Counted from the first letter of the stretch, positions 52,418 through 61,369 are shown. The stretch is DNA of 64,000 bases from Streptomyces diastatochromogenes (GCF_002242805.1 NZ_MCGQ01000016.1:124481-188480), one strand, 5' to 3'. The notes: generated by a model from the sequence alone, not told the origin. Translations and numbers: made by a program.

Positions 52418-53621
52418 AGGGTTGGGCGTCTCCTTCGGCCAGACGCCCCAGGATCAGCGCGATCCGCAGTGTGAAGGCGGATCGTACATCCGAAGGCGAC
52501 CAGCCGGTGACGTCTGTCACACGTCGGAGCCGGTAGCGCACGGTGTTCGGGTGAACGAAGAGCATCCGGGCCGCGCCCTCCAGACTGCTCGCCTGCTCCA
52601 GGTAGACACTCAGCGTTTCCAGGAGCGCCGAGCCGGCCTCCTCCAGCGGTCTGTAGATCTCCTCCACCAGCTGGTCTCGGGCGCCCGGATCGCCCGCGAT
52701 GGCACGCTCCGGCAGGAGATCGTCCGCCAGCACCGGCCGCGGAGCGTCCTGCCAGGCAGAACACGCCTTCAGCCCCGCGGCGGCGGCCTGCGCGGACCGG
52801 GTGGCGGCCAGCAGATCGGGTACGACGGGCCCGGCGACGACCGGCCCCGCGGCGAACGGGCCGATCAGCGACTTGGCGACGCCGAGCGGATTGGCGCTGC
52901 CACCCGCGATCACGACGAGCCGGTCGCCGAGCACCCCGGTGAGCACCTGGAGCTTCGCGTGCCGCGACGCCCTCCTGATCGCCTCCACGGTCAGCTCGCT
53001 GTCCCCGTCGGGCGCGGTCCCGAGCACGACACACACATGCTCCGGCGAGTTCCAGCCCAGGGCGGCGGCCCGGCTGACGGCCCCCTCGTCGGCCTCCCCG
53101 CTCAGCACGGCGTTGACGACCAGCGACTCCAGCCGCGCGTCCCAGGCACCGCGTGCCTCGGCGGCCTGGGCGTACACCTGGGCGGTCGCGAAGGCGATCT
53201 CCCGCGCGTACACGAGCAGGGCCTCGCGCAGCACGCTCTCGTCCCCCGGAGCCGCCACCTCGTCGATGGCGCTCTCCATGACCTCGATGGTGGTCCGCAC
53301 CATCTCCACGGTCTGCCGGAGCGTGATGGCCCGGGTCAGCTCACGAGGCGCCGTCCCGAAGACATCCGTCGAGATCGCCTGTGGGGCATCGGGATGCCGG
53401 AACCACTCGGTGAACGCGGCGATGCCCGCCTGGGCCACGAGCCCGATCCAGGAACGGTTCTCCGGGGGCATGGCCCGGTACCACGGCAGGGTCTCGTCCA
53501 TGCGTGCGATGGCCTGCGCGGCGAGACTCCCGGAGGACTTCTCCAGCCGCTTCAGGGTCGCGGAGTGCGGGTGGACGGCGTGTACTGCGGGTTCGCTGTG
53601 ACGGGATTCGGGTTCGGGCAC
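52416..53621 (-). CDS. fasR: FasR, transcriptional activator of fatty acid synthesis (PucR/CdaR type)
   Basis: A 401-residue regulator. N-terminal helical region LAAQAIARMDETLPWYRAMPPENRSWIGLVAQAGIAAFTEWFR, a central GGDEF-like CdaR region, and a C-terminal helix-turn-helix YLEQASSLEGAARMLFVHPNTVRYRLRRVTDVTGWSP of the PucR type. Its position before fabD is that of SCO2386 (FasR), known to bind and activate the fabD-fabH-acpP-fabF operon. GTG start at 53621. Confidence 0.95.
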   Translation of the reverse strand: MPEPESRHSEPAVHAVHPHSATLKRLEKSSGSLAAQAIARMDETLPWYRAMPPENRSWIGLVAQAGIAAFTEWFRHPDAPQAISTDVFGTAPRELTRAITLRQTVEMVRTTIEVMESAIDEVAAPGDESVLREALLVYAREIAFATAQVYAQAAEARGAWDARLESLVVNAVLSGEADEGAVSRAAALGWNSPEHVCVVLGTAPDGDSELTVEAIRRASRHAKLQVLTGVLGDRLVVIAGGSANPLGVAKSLIGPFAAGPVVAGPVVPDLLAATRSAQAAAAGLKACSAWQDAPRPVLADDLLPERAIAGDPGARDQLVEEIYRPLEEAGSALLETLSVYLEQASSLEGAARMLFVHPNTVRYRLRRVTDVTGWSPSDVRSAFTLRIALILGRLAEGDAQP

Positions 53622-53695
53622 GTGGACAAGACTGCCTTATCCGGACGGGAGCGTGCGCTGCCGGGTCGGTACTGCGGTCTACGGTGGTGTGCGTG

Positions 53696-54349
53696 ATGGA
53701 CGTCAGGCGCGCCGCCGAGCGCTACCCAGGGGGCGATCCGGAGGCCGGGATCGAGTCCCGCCACGCCTTCTCCTTCGGCCCGCACTACGACCCCGACAAC
53801 CTGCGCTTCGGCGCGGTCATCGCCTGCAACGAGGAGCGGCTCGGCCCCGGCGCCGGCTTCGACGAGCACCCGCACAGCCACACCGAGATCGTGACCTGGG
53901 TGGTGGAGGGCGAGCTGACCCACCGGGACTCGGCGGGCAACGAGACCCGGGTCCGCCCGGGAGACGTGCAGCGCCTCAGCTCCGCGGCGGGCGTCCGCCA
54001 CGTGGAGCGCAACGACGGCACGGTCCCCCTGACCTTCATCCAGATGTGGCTTGCGCCACTGGAGCCGGGCGGCGAACCGTCGTACTCGATCATCCCGGGC
54101 ATCGCCGACTCCACCCCGTACGCCGTCCCCGAGGCCGGAGCCATGCTCCACGTACGCCGCCTGGCGCCCGGGGAGCGGACGGCGGTGCCCGACGCGGCAT
54201 ACGTGTACGCGCACGTGGTGCGGGGCGAGGTCCGACTGGCGGGGGAGCGTTTGGCCCCGGGCGACTCGGCACGGATCACGGGGGCGGAGGGTTTGGAAGC
54301 GGTGGGTGTTACGGCGGCGGAATTGCTCATGTGGGAGATGGGGCCGTAA
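53696..54349 (+). CDS. Pirin family protein
   Basis: A 217-residue bicupin. The metal-binding half has RHAFSFGPHYDPDNLRFG, the motif HPHSHTEIVTWVVEGELTHRDSAGNE and VQRLSSAAGVRHVERN; the C-terminal cupin has VRGEVRLAGERLAPGDSARI. Some pirins open the ring of quercetin, and others bind regulatory proteins; the role here is unknown. ATG 53696 is preferred. It is divergent from fasR, 74 bases away. Confidence 0.88.
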   Translation: MDVRRAAERYPGGDPEAGIESRHAFSFGPHYDPDNLRFGAVIACNEERLGPGAGFDEHPHSHTEIVTWVVEGELTHRDSAGNETRVRPGDVQRLSSAAGVRHVERNDGTVPLTFIQMWLAPLEPGGEPSYSIIPGIADSTPYAVPEAGAMLHVRRLAPGERTAVPDAAYVYAHVVRGEVRLAGERLAPGDSARITGAEGLEAVGVTAAELLMWEMGP

Positions 54350-54486
54350 ACGGGGGCCGTCTGTTGGCTGCGGGCCGGTGGGGGCTGGTCGCGCAGTTCC
54401 CCGCGCCCCTAGGGAGTTGCGGTGCCGTCGGCTGCACAGCCGCCGCAGCCACGCGGCCGCAGCCGACCGCGGGCCCACCGTCCCCA
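54350..54486. repeat. Dispersed repeat unit (54372-54419) after the pirin gene
   Basis: The stretch 54372-54419 is one base different from the reverse complement of 331-378, and shares its core CCGGTGGGGGCTGGTCGCGC... with 61334-61369. No coding sequence. It leads directly into the tandem array that follows. Confidence 0.8.
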
Positions 54487-54684
54487 CGTAGCTGCGGGCA
54501 GTCGTGCCGCACGAGCGCCCACCAGGCAGCGGCCGTCATTCCCGCGTAGCTGCGGGCAGTCGTGCCGCTGGGGCGGCGCCCACCCGGCGGCTGTCATACC
54601 TGCGTAGCTGCGGGCAGTCGTGCCGCACGAGCGCCCACCCGGCGGCGGCCGTCGTACCCGCGTAGCTGCGGGCAGTCGTGCCGC
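54487..54684. repeat. Tandem repeat, four copies, 58-base period
   Basis: A 24-base core CGTAGCTGCGGGCAGTCGTG(CCGC) begins at 54487, 54545, 54603 and 54661, exactly 58 bases apart. The sequences between (34 bases) are related (GCGCCCACC..GGC, GCCGTC.TACC) but not identical. The core can fold into a short bulged stem. This and the unit before it fill the 415-base gap 54350-54764 together with a GC-rich tail; no gene was found there. Confidence 0.85.
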
Positions 54685-54764
54685 TTGGGGCGGCACGGGT
54701 GGGCGCAGCGGCACCCCGCAAGCGCGGGTAAGCGGAGCCCACCCCCGGCCAATAGAGGCGAGGC

Positions 54765-55586
54765 TCAGCCCCGCAGCTCCGCGAGCACAGCATCGGTGAA
54801 CACCGGCCACGCCTCGACCGCCCACGGCCCGAACGCCCGGTCCGTCAGGGCGACCCCGGCCACACCCGCATCCGGGTCGATCCACAGAAACGTACCGGAC
54901 TGTCCGAAATGCCCGAATGTGCGCGGCGAAGACGAAGACCCCGTCCAGTGCGGCGACTTGGAGTCACGGATCTCGAAACCCAGCCCCCAGTCGTTGGGAT
55001 TCTGGTGCCCGTACCCCGGCAGAACCCCCTTCGTCCCCGGATACTGCACGCTCATCGCCGCAGCGACCGTACGCGGATCCAGCAACCGCGGCGCCTGCAC
55101 CTCCGCCGCGAACCGCAGCAGGTCCTCCACGGTCGAAACCCCGTCCTTGGCGGGGGACCCGTCCAGCGAGGTCCGCGTCATGCCCAGCGGCTCCAGCACC
55201 GCCTGCCGCAGATACTCCCCGAACGGAATGTCCGTCGCCTTGGCGATGTGATCCCCGAGCTGCTCGAACCCGGCGTTGGAGTACAGCCGCCGCTCCCCGG
55301 GAGCCGCCGTCACCCGGTGCTCGTCGAAGGCCAGCCCGGAGGTGTGCGCGAGCAGATGGCGGACGGTCGCCCCGGGCGGGCCCGCCGGCTCGTCCAGCTC
55401 GACGGCACCCTCCTCGTACGCGACCAGCGCCGCGTACGCCGCCAGCGGCTTGGTCACCGAGGCCAGCGGAAACCGGTGCCCGACGGGCCCATGCGTCCCG
55501 AGGACGGTCCCGTCGGCCCGTACGACACCCGCCGCGGCGGAGGGGACCGGCCAGTTCTCGATCAGCGCGAGGCTCTTCAGCGACAT
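54765..55586 (-). CDS. Small serine hydrolase (beta-lactamase-like)
   Basis: A 273-residue cytosolic protein with the serine hydrolase motifs SVTK (LASVTKPLAAYAAL), YSN (RRLYSNAGFEQLG) and HFG (TFGHFGQSGTF). Compact relatives in Streptomyces are often called beta-lactamases but are more likely carboxylesterases or transpeptidase-like enzymes. It ends within the repeat-rich region, and is followed in the same direction by nothing for 400 bases. Confidence 0.87.
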   Translation of the reverse strand: MSLKSLALIENWPVPSAAAGVVRADGTVLGTHGPVGHRFPLASVTKPLAAYAALVAYEEGAVELDEPAGPPGATVRHLLAHTSGLAFDEHRVTAAPGERRLYSNAGFEQLGDHIAKATDIPFGEYLRQAVLEPLGMTRTSLDGSPAKDGVSTVEDLLRFAAEVQAPRLLDPRTVAAAMSVQYPGTKGVLPGYGHQNPNDWGLGFEIRDSKSPHWTGSSSSPRTFGHFGQSGTFLWIDPDAGVAGVALTDRAFGPWAVEAWPVFTDAVLAELRG

Positions 55587-55604
55587 GCCGTCGAGCCTAA
55601 GCGC

Positions 55605-56075
55605 TCAGAGCTTCAGCTCCATCAAAGGGTCGGGCTTGGGCAGGAAGCCGAGGGCGGCGTAGAGCGGCGCGGCCTCGGCGGACGCGGTGAGATGGACGCG
55701 ACCGGCGCCGCGCTCGCGGAACCACTCCAGCAGCGTGTCCATGCACGCGCGCGCGTACCCGCGGCGGCGCGTGCCCGGGTCGGTGGCGACACTGAAGACG
55801 AACCCGACCGTCCCGAACGGATCGCCCGCCTTCCCGATCCGGTAGTCGACCGTCCCGGCCACCAGCGCGGCCAGCGCCCCCGGCCGCTCCGGGTGGTCCA
55901 CGACGAAGGCCGCGAAGTCCCCGTCCGGCTCGCCCAGCCGGGCCCGCAGCCCCGGCAGGGACTTCTCGTGCCAGTCGGTGGAATGATCGGCGTCGGCCAT
56001 CGAGTCGATCATCACCTGCCGCAGTCGCAGAAGTTCTTCGGCATCCTCGGGCAGCGCCCGGCGTACGAGACTCAT
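55605..56075 (-). CDS. GNAT-family N-acetyltransferase
   Basis: A 156-residue acetyltransferase with the GNAT core GFVFSVATDPGTRRRGYARACMDTLLEWFRERGAGRVHLTASAEAAPLYAALGF, containing the acetyl-CoA-binding RRRGYA loop. The ATG at 56075 begins MSLVRRALPEDAEELLRLR. It lies 18 bases before the serine hydrolase on the same strand, so they may be one transcript. Substrate unknown. Confidence 0.9.
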   Translation of the reverse strand: MSLVRRALPEDAEELLRLRQVMIDSMADADHSTDWHEKSLPGLRARLGEPDGDFAAFVVDHPERPGALAALVAGTVDYRIGKAGDPFGTVGFVFSVATDPGTRRRGYARACMDTLLEWFRERGAGRVHLTASAEAAPLYAALGFLPKPDPLMELKL

Positions 56076-56136
56076 GTCCCGCACGCTAACGACCGCGCCG
56101 CGGGCCGTCGTGGGATTTCTTACCGGGTTCCGCTTG

Positions 56137-56154
56137 CTTGGAGTGCACTCCAAG
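56137..56154. promoter_or_regulatory. MerR operator (18-bp perfect palindrome)
   Basis: CTTGGAGTGCACTCCAAG is a perfect palindrome of the type bound by MerR regulators of aldehyde and aldo-keto reductase genes. It overlaps a TTGCTT -35 at 56134-56139 and ends close to a CCATAG -10-like sequence at 56156-56161, so it sits in the elongated spacer expected for this family. The MerR start follows at 56171. Confidence 0.82.
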
Positions 56155-56170
56155 GCCATAGCGTGGGGCC

Positions 56171-56614
56171 ATGACGGTGATGCAGACCGAGGAGAACGCG
56201 AGCAGTACCGACATCTGCGCAGCCCCGCCCCGGCGGCACCCGCGCCCCGACGGCCAGGACCGCTACACGATCAGCGAGGTCGTCGCCTTCACCGGCCTGA
56301 CCGCGCACACCCTGCGCTGGTACGAGCGGATCGGGCTGATGTCCCACATCGACCGCTCCCACACCGGCCAGCGCCGCTACAGCAACCGCGATCTGGACTG
56401 GCTGGACTTCGTGACCAAGCTCCGCCTGACCGGCATGCCGGTGGCGGACATGGTCCGCTACGCGGAACTGGTCCGCGAGGGCGAGACCACCTACGCGGAA
56501 CGCCAGGCCCTGCTGGAGTCGACCCGCCGCGATGTCCTGTCCAGGATCGCGGAGCTGCACGACACTCTCGCGGTGCTGGACAGGAAGATCAGCTTCTACG
56601 CCACGGAGCGCTGA
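56171..56614 (+). CDS. MerR-family transcriptional regulator
   Basis: A 147-residue activator. N-terminal winged helix: YTISEVVAFTGLTAHTLRWYERIGLMSHIDRSHTGQRRYSNRDLDWLDFV, then a long coiled-coil dimer helix (RRDVLSRIAELHDTLAVLDRKISFY). A 30-residue disordered N-arm comes first. The group (AdhR-like) responds to aldehydes or electrophiles. It should bind the palindrome just upstream, which makes it self-regulating. No aldo-keto reductase is next to it; the convergent neighbour is a DUF4429 gene. Confidence 0.9.
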   Translation: MTVMQTEENASSTDICAAPPRRHPRPDGQDRYTISEVVAFTGLTAHTLRWYERIGLMSHIDRSHTGQRRYSNRDLDWLDFVTKLRLTGMPVADMVRYAELVREGETTYAERQALLESTRRDVLSRIAELHDTLAVLDRKISFYATER

Positions 56615-57463
56615 CTACAGCTCCGCCAGCAGTTCGGCCTTCTTCGACGCGAACTCCTCGTCCGTCACCAGCCCCGCCTGATGCAGCTCGCCGAGGTGAC
56701 GGATCCGCTCCGCGATGTCGGCGGGATCCCGACGCGCCGGGGCCGGTACCGCCGGTACCGGCCCTCGCGAGCGCACCCCGGCCAGGACAGCCGCGGCGAA
56801 CGGCAGTGACTCGTGCACCGGCCCGTACCCGAGCCCGAAGACGACGGACGCCGGATCCTGGTCGGGCTGGGTCGGCCGGGCGGAGCCGCCCTCGCGGGGC
56901 AGCAGCCGTAGATGCCCCTCGAAGACCTCCGGCGACCGCCACTCCACTCCGCTGAGGCCGGCGACCGCGAAGCTCTGGTCCCCGGCCTTCCACTTCGTCG
57001 AGGACGCCCCGGTCCAGGACCACCGGAACTGCACGGTCGTCCCGTCGAAGGACGCCTTCCCGTCGTACGCCTTGAACTGCAGCGGCGCCTCGGGCGCGGC
57101 CACCAGATAGCGGTCGGTGGGCCCGGACTCGGTCAGCAGCCCCTTCAGCTCGTCGGCGTAGTACTCGGCGAGCGTCGACCGCTCGGCCGGCAGCGCCAGC
57201 CGGTACGGATCGGAGCCCTCGCGCAGCTGCCCGGCCGCCGCCTCCATCACCGGATCGGCGCCGGGGCGCGGCCGCAGCCGCAGCGCGACGGTGCCGCGCT
57301 TGCCCTGCGTGAGGGTCACCTCCTCGACCGCGGACAGCGGGATCCGCCGTTCGCCCAGCGCCTGGAACAGCTTCGGTGTCCGAATCCCCCGTTCGTAACG
57401 GATGAGCACGGAGTCGGACTCGAACTCCCAGACGGCATGAAAACCCGCCAGTACGTCACCCAT
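56615..57463 (-). CDS. DUF4429 protein with SHOCT tail
   Basis: A 282-residue actinobacterial protein. Two DUF4429 units: the first around FESDSVLIRYERGIRTPKLFQALGERRIPLSAVEEVTL, and the second around FKAYDGKASFDGTTVQFRWSWTGASSTKWKAG. The C-terminus IAERIRHLGELHQAGLVTDEEFASKKAELLAEL is a SHOCT motif, an oligomerising or membrane-associating helix pair. PH-like folding has been suggested. Function unknown. I chose ATG 57463 (MGDVLAGF); ATG 57472 is possible. Confidence 0.86.
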   Translation of the reverse strand: MGDVLAGFHAVWEFESDSVLIRYERGIRTPKLFQALGERRIPLSAVEEVTLTQGKRGTVALRLRPRPGADPVMEAAAGQLREGSDPYRLALPAERSTLAEYYADELKGLLTESGPTDRYLVAAPEAPLQFKAYDGKASFDGTTVQFRWSWTGASSTKWKAGDQSFAVAGLSGVEWRSPEVFEGHLRLLPREGGSARPTQPDQDPASVVFGLGYGPVHESLPFAAAVLAGVRSRGPVPAVPAPARRDPADIAERIRHLGELHQAGLVTDEEFASKKAELLAEL

Positions 57464-57529
57464 GCGGCTCATCGTATGCGGCACGTGCTCCTCCGTCGCC
57501 ACCCGCGCAGACCGCACTTCCTGCTGTTT

Positions 57530-58747
57530 CTACGCGCGTTGGGCCGTCGACGTGCGGGGCAGATCGGCCCGGCACGCATCGTTCTCGCGTGCGCACGTGA
57601 CGGCGTCGTACGCGCCCACCCCGATGTCGGCGAGGTTGCGCAGGCTGTCCGTGCCCGGCTGGAAATAGCCCGCGTGCCCCTGTGCGTCCCGCGCCGACAG
57701 CACTCGCGCGCCGAACGACGAGGACACCGGGTCGGCACCGTGCCCGAGCCCGCCGACCTCCAGGTACGGCACGTCCTGCACCCAGTCGGTGGCGTCCCGC
57801 ATCGCCCACACCCGGGCCGAGGTGCCCAGGCGGGAGGCCTTGCTGACGCGCATGCCGGGGCTCGCGGCCACCGCTATGTCGGTCACCCGGCGGGGCATGT
57901 GGTCCGCGGCGACCCCGCAGACCACCGAGCCGTAGCTGTGGCAGAACATCGACACCGGCGCCCGGCCGGGCAGGGCGTCCAGCAGTGCGTTCAGGCGCAG
58001 GGCGCCCTCCGCGGCGCGCAGCCCCGTGGCCGCGTCCACGCCGAGCCCGTCCGGCGCGGTGTAGTCGGCCCAGGCGATCACGGCCGTACGGGTCGTGGGG
58101 CTCTGTTCCCGCTCGGCCGCGTACAGGGCCTTGGCCATGCCGACCGGGGCGCTGTACCTGCGGTTCGTGCGCTGGAAGGTGAGCAGGTCGGTGTCGACGC
58201 CGGGGACGACGACGGAGATCCGCTCGGCCTTGGTGAGGTTCCCGAACACCTCGGCGACCCGGCCGGAGCCCTCGGGGTCGAAGGCGAGGATGTGCCGCTT
58301 GGGGTTCAGCAGCGACTCGTAGCGGTGCATACGGCGGCCCGCCTCCTGCTGACCGGCCGTGCTGAGCCGGCTGTCGTGCATGCGCTTCTTCTCGACCTTG
58401 CGCGCCTGGTCCAGCGCGACGTGGTTGGCGCGGTAGCGCAGCCTGACGGGGGCGCCGTTCATGTTGCCGACCGCCAGGGGGTAGCGGTGGGCGAGGCGGT
58501 CCTGCTCGTGCGGGGTGAGCGAGGCGAAGAAGCGCGCGAGCCGCGCGGGGGATGCCTGGGGGTCCGGCAGGTGCAGGCCGTGGATGCTGCCGTGCTCCCA
58601 CTTGGCGAGCGAGGCCTGCAGGGCGGTCGACTCCCGGTGGGTGCGCAGTGCGGTCCAGCCGGTGGTCGCGAGCATCACGAACACCACGGCCAGCGCGAGC
58701 AGCATGCGCCAGACGTTGAGTTGCGGGGAGGTGTCGAAGGAAGTCAC
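57530..58747 (-). CDS. Membrane-anchored alpha/beta hydrolase (DUF1023)
   Basis: A 405-residue protein with one N-terminal transmembrane anchor (VWRMLLALAVVFVMLATTGWTAL) and an outside catalytic domain. It has the nucleophile elbow FCHSYGSVVC (Ser), the preceding ISVVVPGVDTDL strand and a C-terminal QGHAGYFQPG with the likely His. DUF1023 hydrolases in actinomycetes resemble lipases and cutinase-like esterases. It ends 66 bases from the DUF4429 start. Confidence 0.87.
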   Translation of the reverse strand: MTSFDTSPQLNVWRMLLALAVVFVMLATTGWTALRTHRESTALQASLAKWEHGSIHGLHLPDPQASPARLARFFASLTPHEQDRLAHRYPLAVGNMNGAPVRLRYRANHVALDQARKVEKKRMHDSRLSTAGQQEAGRRMHRYESLLNPKRHILAFDPEGSGRVAEVFGNLTKAERISVVVPGVDTDLLTFQRTNRRYSAPVGMAKALYAAEREQSPTTRTAVIAWADYTAPDGLGVDAATGLRAAEGALRLNALLDALPGRAPVSMFCHSYGSVVCGVAADHMPRRVTDIAVAASPGMRVSKASRLGTSARVWAMRDATDWVQDVPYLEVGGLGHGADPVSSSFGARVLSARDAQGHAGYFQPGTDSLRNLADIGVGAYDAVTCARENDACRADLPRTSTAQRA

Positions 58748-58839
58748 TGGGAGGACACACTAGGAGAACGGGAGGGTCTCGGGGTAACCGAGTGACAGGT
58801 ATCACGTTTCGTGAAGCGTCGAACGAACCGCGAACGACC

Positions 58840-59466
58840 TCACGTGACGCGCCAGTTCCCGGTGAGTGCCGAACCCACCTGATCGAGGTACGACGCGGTG
58901 AGTTCGCGGATCGCCTCCAGGCTGAAGTCGTCGCCCGTGCACCACTGCCGTTCCGTGACCCTTATCACTCCGCCGAAGACGGCCACAGCCAGCCGCGGCC
59001 GCGGGTCGGCGTCCACGTCGACACCCTCCCGTTCGGCGAGCAGCCGCGCGAGGGTCTCCTCGGTGGCCGCGGAACGCAGCAGATGGGCGGCGAGCAGGGA
59101 CGGGGTCGACTCGATCGCCCGGTACATGCGCACGTACAACTCGACCGGTACGACGGCCTCGATGGCCTCGCTCAGCCCGTCCCAGCCCTCCAGCACCGCC
59201 TGCCGCAGCGTCTCCATCGGGGCCTCGTGCGGCGGTCGTTCCCGCACCGCCGCCACGAAGCGGGCCTCCGCCATGTCCTGGACCGCGAAGGCCGCCTCCT
59301 CCTTGCCGGCGAAGTAGCGGAAGAAGGTGCGCTGCGAGACGCCGACGGCCTCGGCGATCTCGTCGACGGTCGTGTGCTCGTACCCCTGGGTGGTGAACAG
59401 TTCGAGGGCGGAGCGCAGCAGGGCGTCCCGGGTGCGCTGCTTCTTGCGCTCACGCAGAGTTTCCAT
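58840..59466 (-). CDS. TetR-family repressor of the MFS exporter
   Basis: A 208-residue TetR protein. The DNA-binding part is RKKQRTRDALLRSALELFTTQGYEHTTVDEIAEAVGVSQRTFFRYFAGKEE; the remainder is a ligand domain with AIEAVVPVELYVRMYRAIESTPSLLAAHLLRSAATEE. It is divergent from the DHA2 exporter with 67 bases between that hold several TGTCA half-sites, a typical drug-exporter and repressor pairing. Confidence 0.92.
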   Translation of the reverse strand: METLRERKKQRTRDALLRSALELFTTQGYEHTTVDEIAEAVGVSQRTFFRYFAGKEEAAFAVQDMAEARFVAAVRERPPHEAPMETLRQAVLEGWDGLSEAIEAVVPVELYVRMYRAIESTPSLLAAHLLRSAATEETLARLLAEREGVDVDADPRPRLAVAVFGGVIRVTERQWCTGDDFSLEAIRELTASYLDQVGSALTGNWRVT

Positions 59467-59497
59467 AATGTGTCAGTTACCGACTTGTGATTTCGTT

Positions 59498-59527
59498 TGT
59501 CAATTGTCAGTGGCTGTCACTAGCCTC
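59498..59527 (+). promoter_or_regulatory. Candidate promoter and TetR operators of the MFS gene
   Basis: TTGTCA (59498-59503) and TAGCCT (59522-59527) with an 18-base spacer make a possible promoter ending 6 bases before the ATG. TTGTCA repeats at 59505-59510, and TGTCA also at 59472-59476 and 59516-59520. These direct half-sites could bind the divergent TetR protein. Confidence 0.4.
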
Positions 59528-59533
59528 GCGCGC

Positions 59534-61153
59534 ATGACTAGTCAGACCACCATCGACACGACGGGGCCGGGGGACAAGGCGCCGGCAGCCCCGTCGGAGG
59601 CGACCCCGGCCACGGGGCTGCGCGGCCACCCGTGGCTCACCCTCATCACCGTCGCCGTAGGGGTCATGATGGTGGCCCTCGACGGCACCATCGTGGCGAT
59701 CGCCAACCCGGCCATCCAGAAGGACCTCAAGGCGAGCTTCGCCGACGTCCAGTGGATCACCAACGGGTACTTCCTCGCCCTCGCGGTCTCCCTGATCACC
59801 GCGGGCAAGCTCGGGGACCGCTTCGGCCACCGGCAGACCTTCCTCATCGGCGTGACCGGCTTCGCCGCCGCGTCCGGCGCCATCGGACTGTCGAACAGCA
59901 TCGCCGCGGTCGTGACCTTCCGTGTCTTCCAGGGCCTGTTCGGCGCGCTGCTGATGCCGGCCGCGCTCGGTCTGCTGCGGGCCACCTTCCCGGCCGAGAA
60001 GCTCAACATGGCGATCGGCATCTGGGGCATGGTGATTGGCGCCTCCACCGCGGGCGGCCCGATCCTCGGCGGCGTCCTGGTCGAGCACGTCAACTGGCAG
60101 TCGGTGTTCTTCATCAACGTGCCGGTCGGTCTGCTGGCCCTGGTCCTGGGCGTGCTGATCCTGCTCGACCACCGCGCCGAGAACGCGCCGCGCTCCTTCG
60201 ACATCCTCGGCATCGCCCTGCTGTCGGGCGCGATGTTCTGCCTGGTGTGGGCCCTGATCAAGGCGCCGACGTGGGGCTGGGGCTCCGGCGAGACCTGGGC
60301 GTTCATCGCCGCCTCGGTGCTGCTCTTCGGCCTCTTCGCCTTCTGGGAGACGAGGGTCGCCGAACCCCTCATCCCGCTGGGCCTGTTCCGCTCGGTGCCG
60401 CTGTCCGCGGGCGTCGTGCTGATGGTCCTGATGGCGATCGCCTTCATGGGCGGCCTGTTCTTCGTGACGTTCTACCTCCAGAACGTGCACGGCATGAGCC
60501 CCATCGACGCCGGTCTGCACCTGCTGCCCCTCACCGGCATGATGATCGTCGGCTCCCCGCTCGCGGGCGCCGCGATCACCAAGCTCGGCCCGCGCATCCC
60601 GCTGGCCGGCGGCATGGCCGCGACCGCCATCGCCATGTACGGCATGTCGACGCTCGAGGCCGACACCGGCAGCGGCGTGATGTCCATCTGGTTCGCCCTC
60701 CTCGGCTTCGGCCTCGCACCGGTCATGGTCGGCGCCACCGAGGTCATCGTCGGCAACGCGCCCATGGAGCTGTCCGGTGTCGCGGGCGGCCTCCAGCAGG
60801 CGGCCATGCAGATCGGCGGCAGCCTCGGTACGGCGGTGCTGGGTGCGGTGATGGCCTCCAAGGTCGACAGCGACCTGCCGGGCAACTGGACCGGTGCGGG
60901 GCTGCCGCAGCTGACCCCGGATCAGCTGGACAAGGCCTCCGAGGCCGTTCAGGTCGGCGTGGCCCCGGTCGCCAAGGGCACCCCGGAGCCGATCGTCGCG
61001 AAGATCACCGCCGTCGCCCACGACACGTTCATCTCCGGCATGAGCCTCGCGTCCCTGGTGGCGGCGGGCGTGGCGGCGGTCGCCGTCCTCGTCGCGCTGC
61101 TCACCAAGCGGGGCCAGAACGCGGAGGCGGGCGCGGGAGTCGGCCACATCTGA
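59534..61153 (+). CDS. DHA2-family MFS drug exporter (EmrB/QacA type)
   Basis: A 539-residue transporter with 14 hydrophobic spans. Motif A is in GKLGDRFGHRQTF, motif C in GGPILGGVL, and motif D1 in MMVALDGTIVAIANPAIQKDL. It is likely to use the proton gradient to export a drug or secondary metabolite. The first ~30 residues are disordered. The ATG at 59534 is nearly at the promoter. It is paired with the divergent TetR gene. Confidence 0.94.
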   Translation: MTSQTTIDTTGPGDKAPAAPSEATPATGLRGHPWLTLITVAVGVMMVALDGTIVAIANPAIQKDLKASFADVQWITNGYFLALAVSLITAGKLGDRFGHRQTFLIGVTGFAAASGAIGLSNSIAAVVTFRVFQGLFGALLMPAALGLLRATFPAEKLNMAIGIWGMVIGASTAGGPILGGVLVEHVNWQSVFFINVPVGLLALVLGVLILLDHRAENAPRSFDILGIALLSGAMFCLVWALIKAPTWGWGSGETWAFIAASVLLFGLFAFWETRVAEPLIPLGLFRSVPLSAGVVLMVLMAIAFMGGLFFVTFYLQNVHGMSPIDAGLHLLPLTGMMIVGSPLAGAAITKLGPRIPLAGGMAATAIAMYGMSTLEADTGSGVMSIWFALLGFGLAPVMVGATEVIVGNAPMELSGVAGGLQQAAMQIGGSLGTAVLGAVMASKVDSDLPGNWTGAGLPQLTPDQLDKASEAVQVGVAPVAKGTPEPIVAKITAVAHDTFISGMSLASLVAAGVAAVAVLVALLTKRGQNAEAGAGVGHI

Positions 61154-61184
61154 GGGGAGTTTCCCCTATCAGGGTGACTCCCCT
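61153..61184. terminator. Terminator after the MFS gene
   Basis: AGGGGAGT at 61153-61160 pairs with ACTCCCCT at 61177-61184. An alternative shorter fold, AGGGGA/TCCCCT, is nested in 61153-61167. It begins on the last base of the stop codon. Confidence 0.55.
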
Positions 61185-61333
61185 AAAGATCCCTCGCCCT
61201 CGACGCGCGCCGCAGGTCACAGTGGGTCAAGTCCTCCGCAGGGCATAGGAGGACGACCGGGCCGCGGCGCGCGCTGCGGAGGGGGCGGCGCGCGCCTTCG
61301 CCTTCGGCGATTGGGCTGTGCTTCGTCTGCGGC

Positions 61334-61369
61334 CCGGTGGGGGCTGGTCGCGCAGTTCCCCGCGCCCCT
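61334..61369. repeat. Dispersed repeat, third copy
   Basis: These 36 bases repeat the core of 54372-54419 in the same orientation. Further right, at 61380-61391, comes GTAGCTGCGGGC, the first half of the 58-bp tandem core, so the two units again occur as neighbours. Confidence 0.75.

Noticed and set aside
54487..54684. CRISPR array
   Set aside because: Cores are 24 bases, spacers resemble each other, only four units exist and no cas gene is near.
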